This document shows, piece by piece, positions 9,749 to 21,415 of a DNA stretch of 64,000 nucleotides. A program made the translations under genes and the position numbers. Position 1 is the first letter of the stretch. Every line of letters starts with the position of its first letter. The notes under the pieces were generated by a model. The model was not told the DNA's origin and did no database searches. It worked only from the letters and a program-made list of their open reading frames with translations. The DNA is from Mytilinidion resinicola (lineage: Eukaryota > Ascomycota > Dothideomycetes > Mytilinidiales > Mytilinidiaceae): NCBI RefSeq assembly GCF_010093595.1, contig NW_022985442.1:1511656-1575655 (forward strand), read 5' to 3'.

Positions 9749-12700
9749 CTATTGTTGGACCAGGCTATCTGCGTGAGCCTTTGTGGAACTCTGCTGCACG
9801 TTCTGCCATTGTGCCGCAAATTCGAGGTGTGCCCTAAGCGTACCGCCAGCCGAAGAATTATGACTACGAGGTGCTTCCTGACTATGCGATGATATATGTG
9901 GTGACGCTGACGCTGCTGTAGGAGTAGGGTCACTGAAAAACCAGGCCTCAAACGCATCGGGGTGGTAATCAAGAGGGTCAAGCTGCGGGATATACAACTT
10001 TCCTCTCGCGAGGAAGTTTCGGTAGCTCCTGAAAACATCCAGGACAACTCCGTAAGACAGTGGGTCAACACCACGGTCAGCGAGGAGCTCTTGCTCGCAC
10101 ATGGGCAATTGTGTAATAAGTTCCTGGAAATACACTTTACGCTCAAGTCGTGCGCTGACCAACACCCTACGGGCTATGACAACGATACGTTCGTCCGGCA
10201 GAAAGGGTCGTTCCTGGGCTTCAGCATCACTTCTCAGCAGGTTTAGGGCCTCTATAGCTTTCCAAAGGGCATCGGTGATGGGGCCCGTTCCATATTTTGT
10301 CGTCAAATCATCCCAATTAGCCCAGTGATCAAATCCGGGGAGGTCGACCGGAGCTTGGGACGAGGAGTTCGAGTTCTGGGTTGGATTCTGGCTTGAGCCG
10401 TCATTCGGGCTTTCGCTGGGACTGATTCGTAATTCCTTATTTGCTTGTAGACTGTTGGGCAACTCATCCGGTGGAGCAGCAGTGGTTGGCATGTTCCATT
10501 GAGAGGCGCCTGTAGAAAGTTGGATGTAGTAGAACGTGCGAGACCTATTCAGGAACAGTGTAAGCGCAAGTTCTTCTGGGAGAGGGTATAAGGTAGCTAA
10601 TTGCCGTTTCTGTTGCTGAAAGTAGAGAACAAAGACTTACGAATTGTCCCACTGAGCTACCCAACCAGACGGTACCTTGGGAATGCCTATTGGAGGGTTC
10701 CAAGAAATTTCCTGTTCTTGGTTTTGGGGCCCGGGTGATTCTCGTCGTGCGATCGTCAGCCTCTTCTTGTTTTGCTGCTCAAGTAGTTCCAGCTGTGCTT
10801 CATAGTCTAATTGTGCGTGATTTTTCAGCTTCGGTGACGGCTCTTCATCCGTGGGGAGTACTGGGCTTGCGTGTGATTTACGTTCGGGGAATGCACCGCC
10901 CTCATCGTCTTCACTGTCAGACTCAGCTCCAAACGAGAACATGATTCCATGTCGAGAGATGCCCTCGTTCGTCCAAGGTGCAGATAACGCGGTAAGAAGA
11001 TCTGAAGGTCCCGCTGATCTGTTATGACGGTCGGGGAATGCACCACCCGCATCGTCTTCATTGTCAGAGTCAATTCCAAACGAGAACATGTTGTCATGCC
11101 GAGAGATAGGCATCGCGAGAGGATCTGAAGGTCCCGTTGACCTATTCACGGAGGAATCGCTCTGAAATGACAGGTAACGCTGTGATGCATTGGTAAGTTC
11201 AAGATTTTCCGGAGGTGGAGGTGAATAGCCAGGGACAGCCAGCTGAGCAGGAGCCACGTGAGCTACACTTATTCCACCATCCGCAACAGCGGAATATGAT
11301 GAACTGGCCAGTGCAGGGGCCATAGAGGGGGGATTTTTAGAATACGTAGTGTTTTGTGTCGGACTCTTCGGCCGACTCAAGCCCATCTTGGTGAGGGCCG
11401 AACGAAACTGGTCATCAGGTAGAGCCATCATGTGCTGTCTAGCCTGAGGCGGTAGATTCGGTGGTAACAGAGAAGCCCTTTGTTGTTGTGTCATCGATGG
11501 ACCGTTAGCTGCTGCAGCAGCCTTATCTTGGACCTGCTGGACTAGGCGGGCAGCGACCTGGGGATTGATTGCGTTTGGGTTGATGGGCGTCTGGTTCTGT
11601 GGGCTTTCCGGAGGCACGTGAGCCTGTGGCTTTTGCTGGGGAGATGGCTCCAGTAGGCTTCCAAGACCGTGTGTCCAGTTTTCTAAGCCTGTGGCAGTAG
11701 GCTGTAAATTTGGGCTTGACATTAGTTGTCCTGCTGGTCCATCTCTCAGGGGCGATATCGCCCTAGCCGTTCGACGGATACTCGGTGGAATCGCAGGTGC
11801 GATAACCTCGTGGTTCTTCCTTATGTGTCGTTGAAGAGCTTTCAACGAAGCGAACGTTAGACCATAGTTGCAGTTCGAGTCACTACAAGCAAGTCGTGGA
11901 GCATGGGTTCGTTCATGTTGTAGTCGGAGCTCATCGCTTGTAAATCCAGTTGTGGATTGAACGCAGCCAGAAATTCGACAAGTAAAAGCTGTCGAGCTAT
12001 ACGTTGCTTTGAAGGATGTGAGCTGAGCTGGAGTGAGACCAGGGAATGTCGTGGAGCTGAGTAAAAGCTGAACTCTCCTTTGATAGCTGTGGAGGGTGTT
12101 ACTGAAAGGTGTCGGGTCTTTCATAGACATCGCTGCATGACCTTGAAGACATGAATCAGTAATGATCACGTGCGAATAGCTAATTGATTCGGCTTTCGGA
12201 CATACCGTCTCTGCCATCCTCGGATTCGAGCTGTGAACGGCGTCGAAATTGGAGCAACTGGCGAACCATTTCGAAAGTCTCGGGCTGTGACTTCAGAAGA
12301 GACAGACGCGCGTCGTCTTCGGCATCCAAACTGAATGACGTATAGTCCGACGAAGACGATTGGACGCCCAATACACGGCTTTGGTATCTTCGATGGAGAG
12401 CAGTCAGACTGCAAATTTTCTTAAATAGCATGGCTGGATCTGAGACGCGCATGACTTGTCGAGCTTGGGCATAATCAAGAAGGTGCTCCAGCCAGTATTC
12501 GACAGCGTATAGATGCAAGCCATGAAACCCTTTGCCGACATTTACGGTACGCTCTTCCTCGGACAGGCGAGAATTGATCAAACTCATTCCTTGGAGCATG
12601 TAAGTGACGCAGGAGAGCGTCAAATTATACTCCGCGCTCTCTCTGTGCAAAAATGGCCCACTCGATTCATGCAGAAAGTATCTTCGCATAGTTAGAAGCG

Positions 12701-14985
12701 CAAGAATAGGCACGAAGCTAGTAGAATAGGCACGAAGCTAGTAGAATACACTTACTCATAAACCGTGAAGTGAACAAATACGATTGTGTTATCTGGTCCG
12801 TCTTCAACGAGGGGTCTGCAAAGATGCAGGACTGTTTCTGGCAATTTCGTATCCTCGCTTAGAATATTATTATTTGCGGTGAGTGCTACAGCATCTTGGA
12901 CTTCGAACTTCTTTGGGGCGCGCTTTGCAAAGGTAATCCATTCAAGGATTCGAACAGCCTTGTCGTAATTTTGAGGACTAAAGCGTTTCACTAGGAGTAT
13001 GATTCGTTCGTAACTAGGCGATCGATTAACATCGAGCCGAGATCGAGAATATCAAGGTTAGCCTTACAACTCTGTCAGGCCCGCTGGAAGTGCATCGATT
13101 GCTGTCTTTAGCTCGTTTGCGTTATATACATCATCTTCCAAAATATCAAGGACAAGTCGAACCCAAAGGAACATGCCTGTTGTGGCGTGTTAGCAATTTC
13201 CATTTTTGATACTTCTCATGGTATTAGAGAGGGCTCGTTACCTTTAGCTTTGTCTACAATTTGTTTTTCGAAATCTTCCATGGTGCTCCTATCTATGTCA
13301 AGTTCCTGAAACCTAGTTTGCATCTCCAAGAGCCGTTGTTTGGTAAAGGAGCCAATGGCAGCATTGACGGCACTTTCCTCATTGTTTAGGGAAAGCGAGG
13401 GTTTTTTTGACAGCATTGCGTTAATATGCCTAACGTCTCTACTGACAATAAGCACTGGACAAGATCCGTACGCAACATTCGATGAGAATGCCAAAATATC
13501 TTTCAAGACTTCCTTTTGTTCCGAGTCCAGGCATTCGTCTAGTCCATCAATAACCATCCGAGGGCCCCGAATTGAGGAAAGTAGATTTGGCAGTAGACTT
13601 TTGAGCGCCTGCATGGACGGTGTTTGGCCCGAGAGAACATACTCATCATACACGTAAGATGAGAGGTTTTGATGCCGGCGCAATATTTGAATAGCAAAGG
13701 ACTTTAGTATCCTAGTCGATTGTTTGGACGTAGCGCTCGCGTAGCTACAGAAATAAAAGAGAACGCTAGATTGACCGTCTTTTCGGAGGAATTGGATCAG
13801 CTTAGAGCAAAGCACACTCTTACCAGAGCCCGGCTTTCCTTTGAGCCACAGTGTGGGCTTGTTCCCTTGTGTTCTGAGCCAGTTCTTCACGGGTGATCTA
13901 GTTAGGATCCACTCAGCCGTATTTGGGTAGCAGGAACCCAAGAGTTGATCAAGCCGGTTGTCCTGTTCATCTTGTGCATCTTGGTCGGCGGTTCGATCTC
14001 CAAGCCAGCTCAGAACGTGCCGATACTGAGCCGCGGCCATTTCAGTCTCTCGCTTTTTCGCTTCTCGAGTCGTCCGTTCTCTCCACTCTCTCGCTTCTGC
14101 GATTGATAGTGCATTAGCCTCCCGATCGACCAAGTCTGAATGTCGCGCAAGGCTTTCAAGTATGTATTTGAAGCGGTTATCGAATCTTCCCCATGATGAA
14201 AGAAAGAAGCATTTCCATGCTAAGTAGTTATTAGCTTCTTGTTGCGGTCCAAAGGGTACTCTGCGTACAAGGTTTTCGGAAGAACTTATAGGCACGACGA
14301 TGGAACTCCAAGATATCTGCGTAAACTACGGCGAGTACCTGCTGGAATTCAGGATTCCCTCCAAAAGCTTGGCTTAAGCGATCGAAACGAGATAGATTCT
14401 CTGCAATCTGGGAATATGCGGAAATGAGTCTTTCAAACGCTGTAGTGAAATCAGATGCCAACTGGGGCCGTCGATTAGTGAGAAACAAAGAATGATTGCA
14501 TAATTGAGATCCGTAATGACAAAATCAAGAAGGTATGAAGATGAATGCTGTACCTGTAGCATGAGTTTGATGGGCGCCTGGACATCAAACGGTTAACTTT
14601 TTACTTGACACGGCGAGGAGTTCCGTACCCATATCCAAGGCAAATAAGGGGTACCATTGCATAAGACTTCAACGACTTTAGAATATCTTTCGAGCCCATC
14701 TAGCAAGGGCTGTATCCGCTTCATGTTACGAAGGCACTGCCTAGCCGCAAGTTGCCTCTCGATGTCTTTTGCTGCATCTCGCACATCCTGCAGACCAGTA
14801 ATCCTGAAGAGGTATGCATCATCAGCAGACAGTTTCTTGACTGTGCTTTCGAAACTTTGGAATGCTGATTGGAAGGTATGTCGAGCTTGTCGTGCGAGTG
14901 ATGGTTGAGAGCAGCTGGATGGACCGAGCTTGCCATCGCCGACGCCGCATTTGAGGCCATCGCCGCGGGCATGGAAGGAGGTCAC
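9749..14985 (-). CDS. NACHT NTPase fused to two C2H2 zinc fingers and a WW domain
   Basis: Nine exons: 14985-14629, 14577-14554, 14461-14269, 14219-13242, 13176-13068, 13013-12756, 12681-12206, 12141-10641, 10544-9749. They sum to 4,692 nt and 1,563 residues. The N-terminal helical region (LARQARHTFQSAF, GTPYLPWIWAPIKLMLQ, HRRAYKFF) is the kind that precedes fungal NACHT domains. The P-loop GKPGSGKS is near residue 320 and the Walker B-like MVIDGLDECLD near 415, placing the protein among STAND/NLR-like ATPases. Two C2H2 fingers lie near residues 850-905 (HERTH and HIRKNH ends). A disordered linker leads to a WW domain at about 1286-1318 (GWVAQW...RTFYYIQL...QWNMP) spread over the last intron. 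A conserved-looking helical C-terminus follows. No WD40, ankyrin or TPR sensor repeats are present. NTPase assignment is firm; biological role (nuclear, immunity-like or regulatory) is inference. Confidence 0.88.
12703..12748. repeat. 20-bp tandem duplication inside an intron of the NACHT gene
   Basis: The unit agaataggcacgaagctagt occurs at 12703-12722 and identically at 12723-12742, followed by six bases of a third copy. It lies within intron 12682-12755 and leaves the splice sites intact. Confidence 0.9.
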
Positions 14986-15364
14986 CCGGCCTCTAGGTAA
15001 GACGGAATAGCTTGAAGACGCAAATAAAGGAGCACGTATGTTCTCTTAAGCTGACTCCCAAGCTGTGTCTTGTGAGGTTTTTCGAGCATGCTTCGCCACG
15101 GAGGCCATGTCCATCTGCAGGCAAGGCAGACGCGGGTTTCATGCAGGTGGCACTCGCTTGTTGGCGCAGCTCGAAGCCTCAGCCTCATGGCTTCCGTGTG
15201 CAAAGAACACGAAGAGTTTGGCTGACTGACCATTACTTAGGCGGACAACAAAGATGGGAAGCAGTTCGACTCGTGGGTTACGAGGGCCATGGTTTGTCGA
15301 ATTCCCCGGGCATATTTATTAGAACGCACTGACTGAGCATCGAAGACAGGCACACAATCGAACG
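14986..15364. promoter_or_regulatory. Divergent promoter region between NACHT and SNF2 genes
   Basis: This is 379 bp between the two divergent start codons (14985 on minus, 15365 on plus). Both promoters must lie here. No specific element recognised. Confidence 0.4.
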
Positions 15365-18300
15365 ATGAGTCTATATCCCGCTGCTCAAGCAAATCTGCCA
15401 ACCGAACACACACTTCCTATTCGCCATGCGAACGATACATTGCTCTGGCAGTTCTCTGACGCCTCTTACACCAACCAGAATTTCTCTCTCGACGAGCATT
15501 CGCAACCCCATCCCAAGCGCCGTCGGTTGGACGGCAATGATCTCTGTGAGCGTGAATCAGGAGGTCAAGATATACAATCATGGGCACAAAGAAGTGTAGA
15601 CCAGCGTGGCTATCATGGAACTGCATCTGCCTTAGTCAACTCTTCGGTGACCTTTGATTCTACATGGTCTTGCAGCTTAGAATACGACCACTCTCTTTTA
15701 GGCTTCAACAATCATGTCACTGTGCCCGGAAGAAGAAACAATCCCCTAAACAATCCTCTGGATGATGATGGAATGAGCGCGGGGTCATGCTCCGTTCTAG
15801 AAGATCTTGGGTCTGCGTCCCTGATTACATCGCAGCGTCCGTCTTCTAGAGCGCGTCAGATACAAACGCCTATCAATCATGACCATGGGGTACAAGTTCC
15901 TTCTACAGGCACTGCCAATTGGCCCGCAGTGTACCCAGGAACCTCATCACACGCTCCTGATAGTTTTATTCTATCCCCAGGTCCCGTAGATCCATCTGTC
16001 ATTTTTGCTGAGAAGCTTGAAACACCACTGTTATTGCAGCCTAACGTCCGAAATGTAGACAATGACATTTGCTATGGCATGGTGAGAGACTATTTTCCTA
16101 TTCTCCTACGTCTCAGTTCATTCCCGTCATTCTCTACTCTGGGGCTATCCATCAATCTGCATACTATTAAATGCAGAGGGTCGGGTTTGTGCACTGTGAG
16201 GCCCTGGGCTGAACGACGACCACATTGTGTTAGATTTAGCTAATAACGCCCAAAAGATCTCAGGTTTCGAGGCCACTTTTCCTTCGACCGCGTTGCCAAA
16301 TACTTTCTCCTACATTCCAGTCGGGATTTCCATTGCTGGACATCCCTACCTGCTGGAAAACCATTCCGTCGAAGGCTTTTTAGACCCTCGCGAAGCGCAG
16401 ATTCTCCAAACCCTTTCGAAGGACGAACAGATCGACCTAGAACTAGCCATTTCGGTCCAATCGGGAACGTCTACGAAACATACAGTCAAAAGAGTAGTCC
16501 GACGGTCCCTGAATACAATTATCTACGGCCCAGCAAGCCTGTCAGACCAAGTTGGCGAGTTCTTGCAAGCTTGCAATGTCTACTTGCAAGACCCAATTGG
16601 ATGTCACCGGAATGTTCGGTATCGCAACCCCCATCGTTTGTCTAGCTTAGACGATGATGGCCCGATGACATTCGATTTCCAAACAACACAGCCTCAGATA
16701 CAATTGACTGACGCTGATGATGAAAACGACCTCCTTGAAGCTCTGAACGCTCCAACAGACTTGCCCGAGACGGAGTCGCCGCTACAGCTCGAAACAACTT
16801 TACTACAGTAAGCAATATGGACACCATGCTAGAAGAACTGATTTGACATTCCACTAGACACCAGAAACAAGCTTTACATTTCATGATTTGTCGAGAGCTA
16901 GGTCGGTCCCTAAAAGACGCACGCAAAGACGTCTGGAGCCAGGAAACTTCAGTCATGTCAACAGTTTACAAAAATAACATCACTGGTAGAGCTCAAGCAT
17001 ATCCACCTCCCCAATTTTCCGGTGGTATCCTTGCAGATCCAATGGGCCTTGGAAAGTATTTGACTGTTATATCGCTCATTGTCAATGACGTTCTGGCGTC
17101 GCAGAGAGGACGGCTTGGGGACTTGGACGGCTCAGCATCTTTGTCCGATGCTCAGAACACGACGGACGCAACACTGCTTGTAGTACCACTCCCTCGTAAG
17201 TGGCCTACTTTTCTCATACATTGCAATACTCATTAACGCTTCATAGTAATACCCATGTGGGAAGAACAGTTTCAGAGGTATGAGAACGCAGCATCCTCCT
17301 TGCATAGTTGCTGACCTTCCAGACACTGTAAACAAGGAGTACTTGTTGTCCGGCGGCATCATGGTCCCAATCGCATCACCGAGCTCCTCCAATTGCAAAG
17401 ATCTAACGTCATAATTACAACCTATCAAACTATCGAATCCGAATGGAGGAAGGGAGTAAGCTCGGAGAAGAGCCTACTACTTTCAACTCGTTGGAAGCGA
17501 CTTGTGCTAGATGAAGGTAGACAACTTGATGACCCCGCTTTCTTCTTTCTCTTGCTGATCTTCATAGCGCATTACGTACGAGACAACAGTACCAATACCT
17601 TCAAAGCTGTATCTTCAATCATCGCGATTTCGCGATGGGCTGTGACCGGAACTCCTCTTCAAAATCGGCTCACGGACATCGCAGCTTTGTTGCAGCTTCT
17701 ACGCGTCTACCCCTATGATGATCCAGCATGTTTCAATTCGGACTTCATCGAAACGTGGAAATCGGGACAACCTACTGTGGCTCTCGAACGTCTTAAGCTT
17801 CTACTTCGGTACACTCTCCTGCGTCGGTCGAAAAGGACCATCGATCTGCCCTCTCGATCAAACAAAGTTTCTCTATTGAGATTCAGCAGCTCGGAGCATT
17901 CGTTTTATGAGGCATCTAGAACGAAGGTCGTACGTGCGCTTCAGGATGCCCTACCATCTCATGGAGCTATGACCTCTCAAACGACCTACCTTAACGTTTT
18001 ACAGCAGATCAACGATCTCCGCTTAATATGCAATCTTGGAGTCCATCGGCAGTCTGCTTTGATTCAGAAGCCGAACAAAGCCATGATTGGAGAAGGACCC
18101 GACTGGAACGCTGCGACGGCCCAAAAGGCTTTTGAATCCTTGACAGCTGTTGGAGAAGCCTCATGTGCTCGTTGTGGCTTAGACATCGAAACAAATGAGA
18201 GCATGGAGACGGACTTCATGACTTTGAGATTGAGTGCTCCCTATGGTGCTCACCTGTCTCGCTGTCTTAAAGTGATATGTTCCAATTGTGTTCAGCAACA

Positions 18301-19201
18301 TTCGGAGCTTTCTCGTCAGACATCAGCATCTGTATGCGGCCATAACCCGTCTTGTCACATGGTACCTGTGTCTCTGAGTCTATCTGCGTCTCTGAGTCTA
18401 TCTGCAAATGGCTCTTCTGGCCGATCAACGCCTTCTAACACGGCTTATGAGCCACCTCAAGAAGATCTCCCGACGAAAGTTAGAGCGCTTGTAACGGACT
18501 TGCAAAGTCTTTCTCAAGACGTGAAGAGGTATGTATTGCCATGAGATCCAACCCGAAACATCTTCAGACTACGTAGGCTGACACAAATAGCGTGGTATTT
18601 CCATACTGGGCATCGACCCTAAATTTGATCGAACGAGGGCTTGAAACCGCTAGCATTCAGTACGTTAGATTCGACGGAAAGCTCTCACCCGAATGTCGAC
18701 ACCTAGTCTTGGAGAATTTCAGACACGATCCCAGCATTACTGTCATTCTCATGACCATCACCTGCGCAGCAGTCGGGTAGGTATGAATCGAATACAAGAG
18801 TACAAGGAAAACTACTAACGGTCCCCAGTCTTGATATAACTGCAGCTTCCCGCGCTTATATCATGGAGCCGCAGTGGAACCCAACGGTTGAAGAACAGGC
18901 CCTCGCTCGCATCCACCGGATGGGCCAGATGAAGGATGTGACGACTGTCCGATTCGTTATGGAGGGTTCTTTCGAGCAGGTTCAGTAGCCCATTCCTAGA
19001 TTTGGCGATGTTGCCTAACGAGTCGTAGTGTGTGATGGATATACAGCACAAGAAAAAGGAACTGGCGGAGCTCTTGCTTTCCGAGAAACCGTACCAGGCG
19101 GGAAATGCGATTGGAAGGCTTCAGGTGAGTTCTAATATCTATGTTTCTTGTGTGTTTTCCTCTCTAAGTGGCGTCAGTATCTTCAATCTTTGCTCAAATA
19201 A
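15365..19201 (+). CDS. SNF2/Rad5-type helicase-like protein, probably impaired
   Basis: A disordered N-terminus (15365-16080) leads to an SNF2 ATPase. Exons after the first are 16858-17195, 17247-17277, 17323-17516, 17568-18528, 18591-18776, 18829-18979, 19029-19124 and 19178-19201, preceded by one ending at 16807. Motif I reads GGILADPMGLGKYL, with Tyr (TAT at 17057-17059) where the family has Thr. Motif II becomes LDEAHYVRD after removal of intron 17517-17567. VTGTPLQNR (motif III) and ARIHRMGQ (motif VI) are present. A Cys/His-rich insert (CARCGLD, ICSNC) suggests a damaged RING as in Rad5/HLTF proteins. Joining the first exon to the next needs a frame change near 16205, even with intron 16081-16175 removed. 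Either a pseudogene of recent origin or a gene with an unusual exon I could not place. Confidence 0.7.
18370..18405 (+). repeat. 18-bp in-frame tandem duplication in the helicase gene
   Basis: The unit tctctgagtctatctgc(g) is present twice in succession and encodes the duplicated Ser-Leu-rich peptide SLSLSA SLSLSA in the linker after the Cys-rich insert. The frame is kept. Confidence 0.85.
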
Positions 19202-20231
19202 TGCGAGCTTTGCCAGTCGAATGCAGGTTGGCCACATGCTCGACTAGTCAGGCCAAATCTAAGACGTCTGCACCTTAGACACCTTTGCTTGCTGCGGGGG
19301 GCTTTCCATATGTACAGTCTTATCAAATGCCATACGACCACTAGGCAAAGCTCCTTCGTCATTTCTAGAAAGGGCGCTTCTACGCATGCTGTTGTACCAT
19401 GTACCAGGTGTTTTGGGCTTTTCATGACGTGTGAAATCTGTGCCTGTATCCTTTCTACATTCTGTCAAGCATACATGCAAGCCGCCGAACTGATTGGCAT
19501 TTACTAGCACCCGCCGATGTATCAAGATTGAAGTATGCCTCACGTCCAACTCATACATTATGCATGCAAAGCTTTGCAGGGCGTCCTATCACGATATCAC
19601 TGGAATGTCCTCCATTGGAAAATATAGCTACAGGCTATCGCATGAAAGGGAAGACTGAGCCCAACCCAAATGTTTCATGATTATGTAGGTAGAGGCCCAA
19701 AGGGCCCGTGCGTGAAGTGAACTCCGCTGTCGGCAGAGCCTCGCCTCATCTCGGGGATCAACCCTCACCAGTCCTGCCAGCTTGCCAGTTGACTAAATCA
19801 ACAGTCCGTTCAAAGGTGGTTTGAGCAAGCTTACGAAAGGTCTTATCGTGGTCTGAAATGTGTGTTTGCAAATGTGGCATCATGATAGGGACCAATTACA
19901 GCCACCGTAGAGCGATTGCAACAGTTTCCGCGAGGCCACACCTGCATTTCAACTACTGGCACCAAAGTACATCATTTGCCTTCCACTTCGCAATGCAGTG
20001 CCACGCGCGTTGCCTATATATTCTTTTGTGGTGCTAAGGTACTAGGGTATTTCTTTATCTTCTACTTCTATTTAATCTAACGTACTCCACAAGCAAGCGG
20101 TCTACCTAAGCGAGCGGTCCAGCCCAATATACACTAAAAAATCAATATTATATAGCAAAATATCTTAACAACCACTAAATAATAACTTATTAAAACTTGA
20201 ATATAAGCTATATTAAATAACTGTATACCCT
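19202..20231. other. Intergenic, AT-rich toward its right end
   Basis: No supported gene. From about 20130 to 20230 the sequence is very AT-rich (runs of ATA, TTAAA), which in filamentous ascomycetes often marks repeat-induced mutation or old transposon DNA. Confidence 0.45.
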
Positions 20232-20823
20232 TGTTACGGTTACGGACGCTGCGTGCGCAACAGCACGTGCGCGTGGGTTAGTCAGCACGGTCCTTAAGTG
20301 TCACGGTAACCACCCGTGACACCTTACCCACTATAATTCGCCGATCACGTGTCTAGTCTAGCTCCTAGTCTAGATTATATCCTAGAACGTAGCCTAGATC
20401 ACGTGACCTAGTCTAGGTCGTAGTCTAGGTTATAGACTAGATCACGTAGCGTCGTCACCTGATCTCGCACGGAGCTCGCGAGCTCATGCCATACGCACGT
20501 TCCGCCGGCATATCTTCTTCGCCGGCGCTCTCGATTTCCTATTCCTTACACAACGTCTTGATTCCCCACGTAGTAACGTGTTTAGCATCTAATTAAAGCT
20601 TCCTTCTAAGCTCTTAAACTCCTGCTTATAGCACTATCATAACATTAAGACCGTGCCGTAGCTTTAGCCGAATAGAACACCTTTACACTCCACTCCATAA
20701 CAACCTCCTTTCGAATAATCATATACCCCTTACTTTACCGCTTCTAATTAACTTAGAGGACTGGCAGAAGGCCTCTAAATATTTACTTTTATATCTATCT
20801 GCATATGTATTTCTACTATATAT
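20232..20823. mobile_element. Degenerate repeat DNA, probably transposon-derived
   Basis: Begins TGTTACGGTTACGGACG. It contains a close inverted pair TGTCACGG (20299-20306) and CCGTGACA (20314-20321), the same termini as the solo LTR 500 bp to the right. It also contains an imperfect tandem repeat rich in CTAG and CACGTG. There is no coding sequence. It is bounded by AT-rich DNA on the left and by the solo LTR on the right. The element type is not determined. Confidence 0.4.
20343..20450. repeat. Imperfect 54-bp tandem repeat rich in CTAG and CACGTG
   Basis: Copies start at 20343 (gatcacgtgtctagtctag) and 20397 (gatcacgtgacctagtctag), with the start of a third at 20440 (gatcacgtagc). Each copy contains several TAGTCTAG words. 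Confidence 0.75.
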
Positions 20824-21091
20824 TGTCACGGTCTCGGGCGGCAGGATTGCCCTAGCTAGCTCGGGCAAGTAGGTAGAAGTAATAACTGAATTCACTACGT
20901 GTTCTATAATGCACGGCAGGCAGGCGGGTTGAATAACAAGACGTAGCTCAAGGAGCTACAAGGAGGCAGGGCGGCGGTCGGCAGGTATACTCCTGCCAAG
21001 GCTCGCATAGGCCCTTGCAACAAGGCCTCTCGCCGGGTCCTAACATCACGTGTTACGCTGTGCAGCAAGCTTCACCGTTCAAGCCGTGACA
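20824..21091. mobile_element. Solo LTR with 5-bp target duplication
   Basis: This 268-bp element starts TGTCACGG and ends CCGTGACA, so it has perfect 8-bp terminal inverted repeats in the TG...CA form of LTRs. It is flanked on both sides by TATAT (20819-20823 and 21092-21096). It has no internal coding sequence. A solo LTR left by recombination of a retrotransposon is the simplest reading; a small TIR element is the alternative. Confidence 0.75.
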
Positions 21092-21096
21092 TATAT

Positions 21097-21415
21097 AAAT
21101 CTATACTACTCTATACTATACTTCAATTCTAGCTTATATTATTAGGGTGTTGCTCTCTAGTCTAGTTTTGTTGGGGGACGAAAAGCTTGCACAAGCCTAT
21201 CGCGTGCACGAGCCGGTGGCCTCTTCTAGCTGGTGGCCGTGCACGAGGTGGGGCAGACTTCTACGTTACTTATTCTACGGCTCATAGGGAACTTCCGCCA
21301 GGAGGGTGTTGCAGCTCCCACTTGGTACAATTAGTCTAGGTCTCTTATCATGGCACTCGTTATTCTACTTTTTGTTCTTCTTAGCTACCTAGCTTAGGTA
21401 TCCAGTTTTTCCAAA
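21097..21415. other. Upstream region of the C2H2 gene
   Basis: About 320 bp without a gene. It is T- and A-rich just right of the LTR, and probably contains the promoter and 5' UTR of the following gene. Confidence 0.4.

Noticed and set aside
10637..12217. A separate 526-residue C2H2 gene ending at 10637
   Set aside because: The stop lies inside an intron; splicing to 10544 completes a WW domain, and the reading frame continues upstream through intron 12142-12205 into the NACHT part.
17514..17570. Apparent loss of the DEAH box (reads as DEGRQLDDP...) in the SNF2 gene
   Set aside because: A 51-nt intron (17517-17567, GTAGAC...CATAG) restores LDEAHYVRDN, so the motif is intact.
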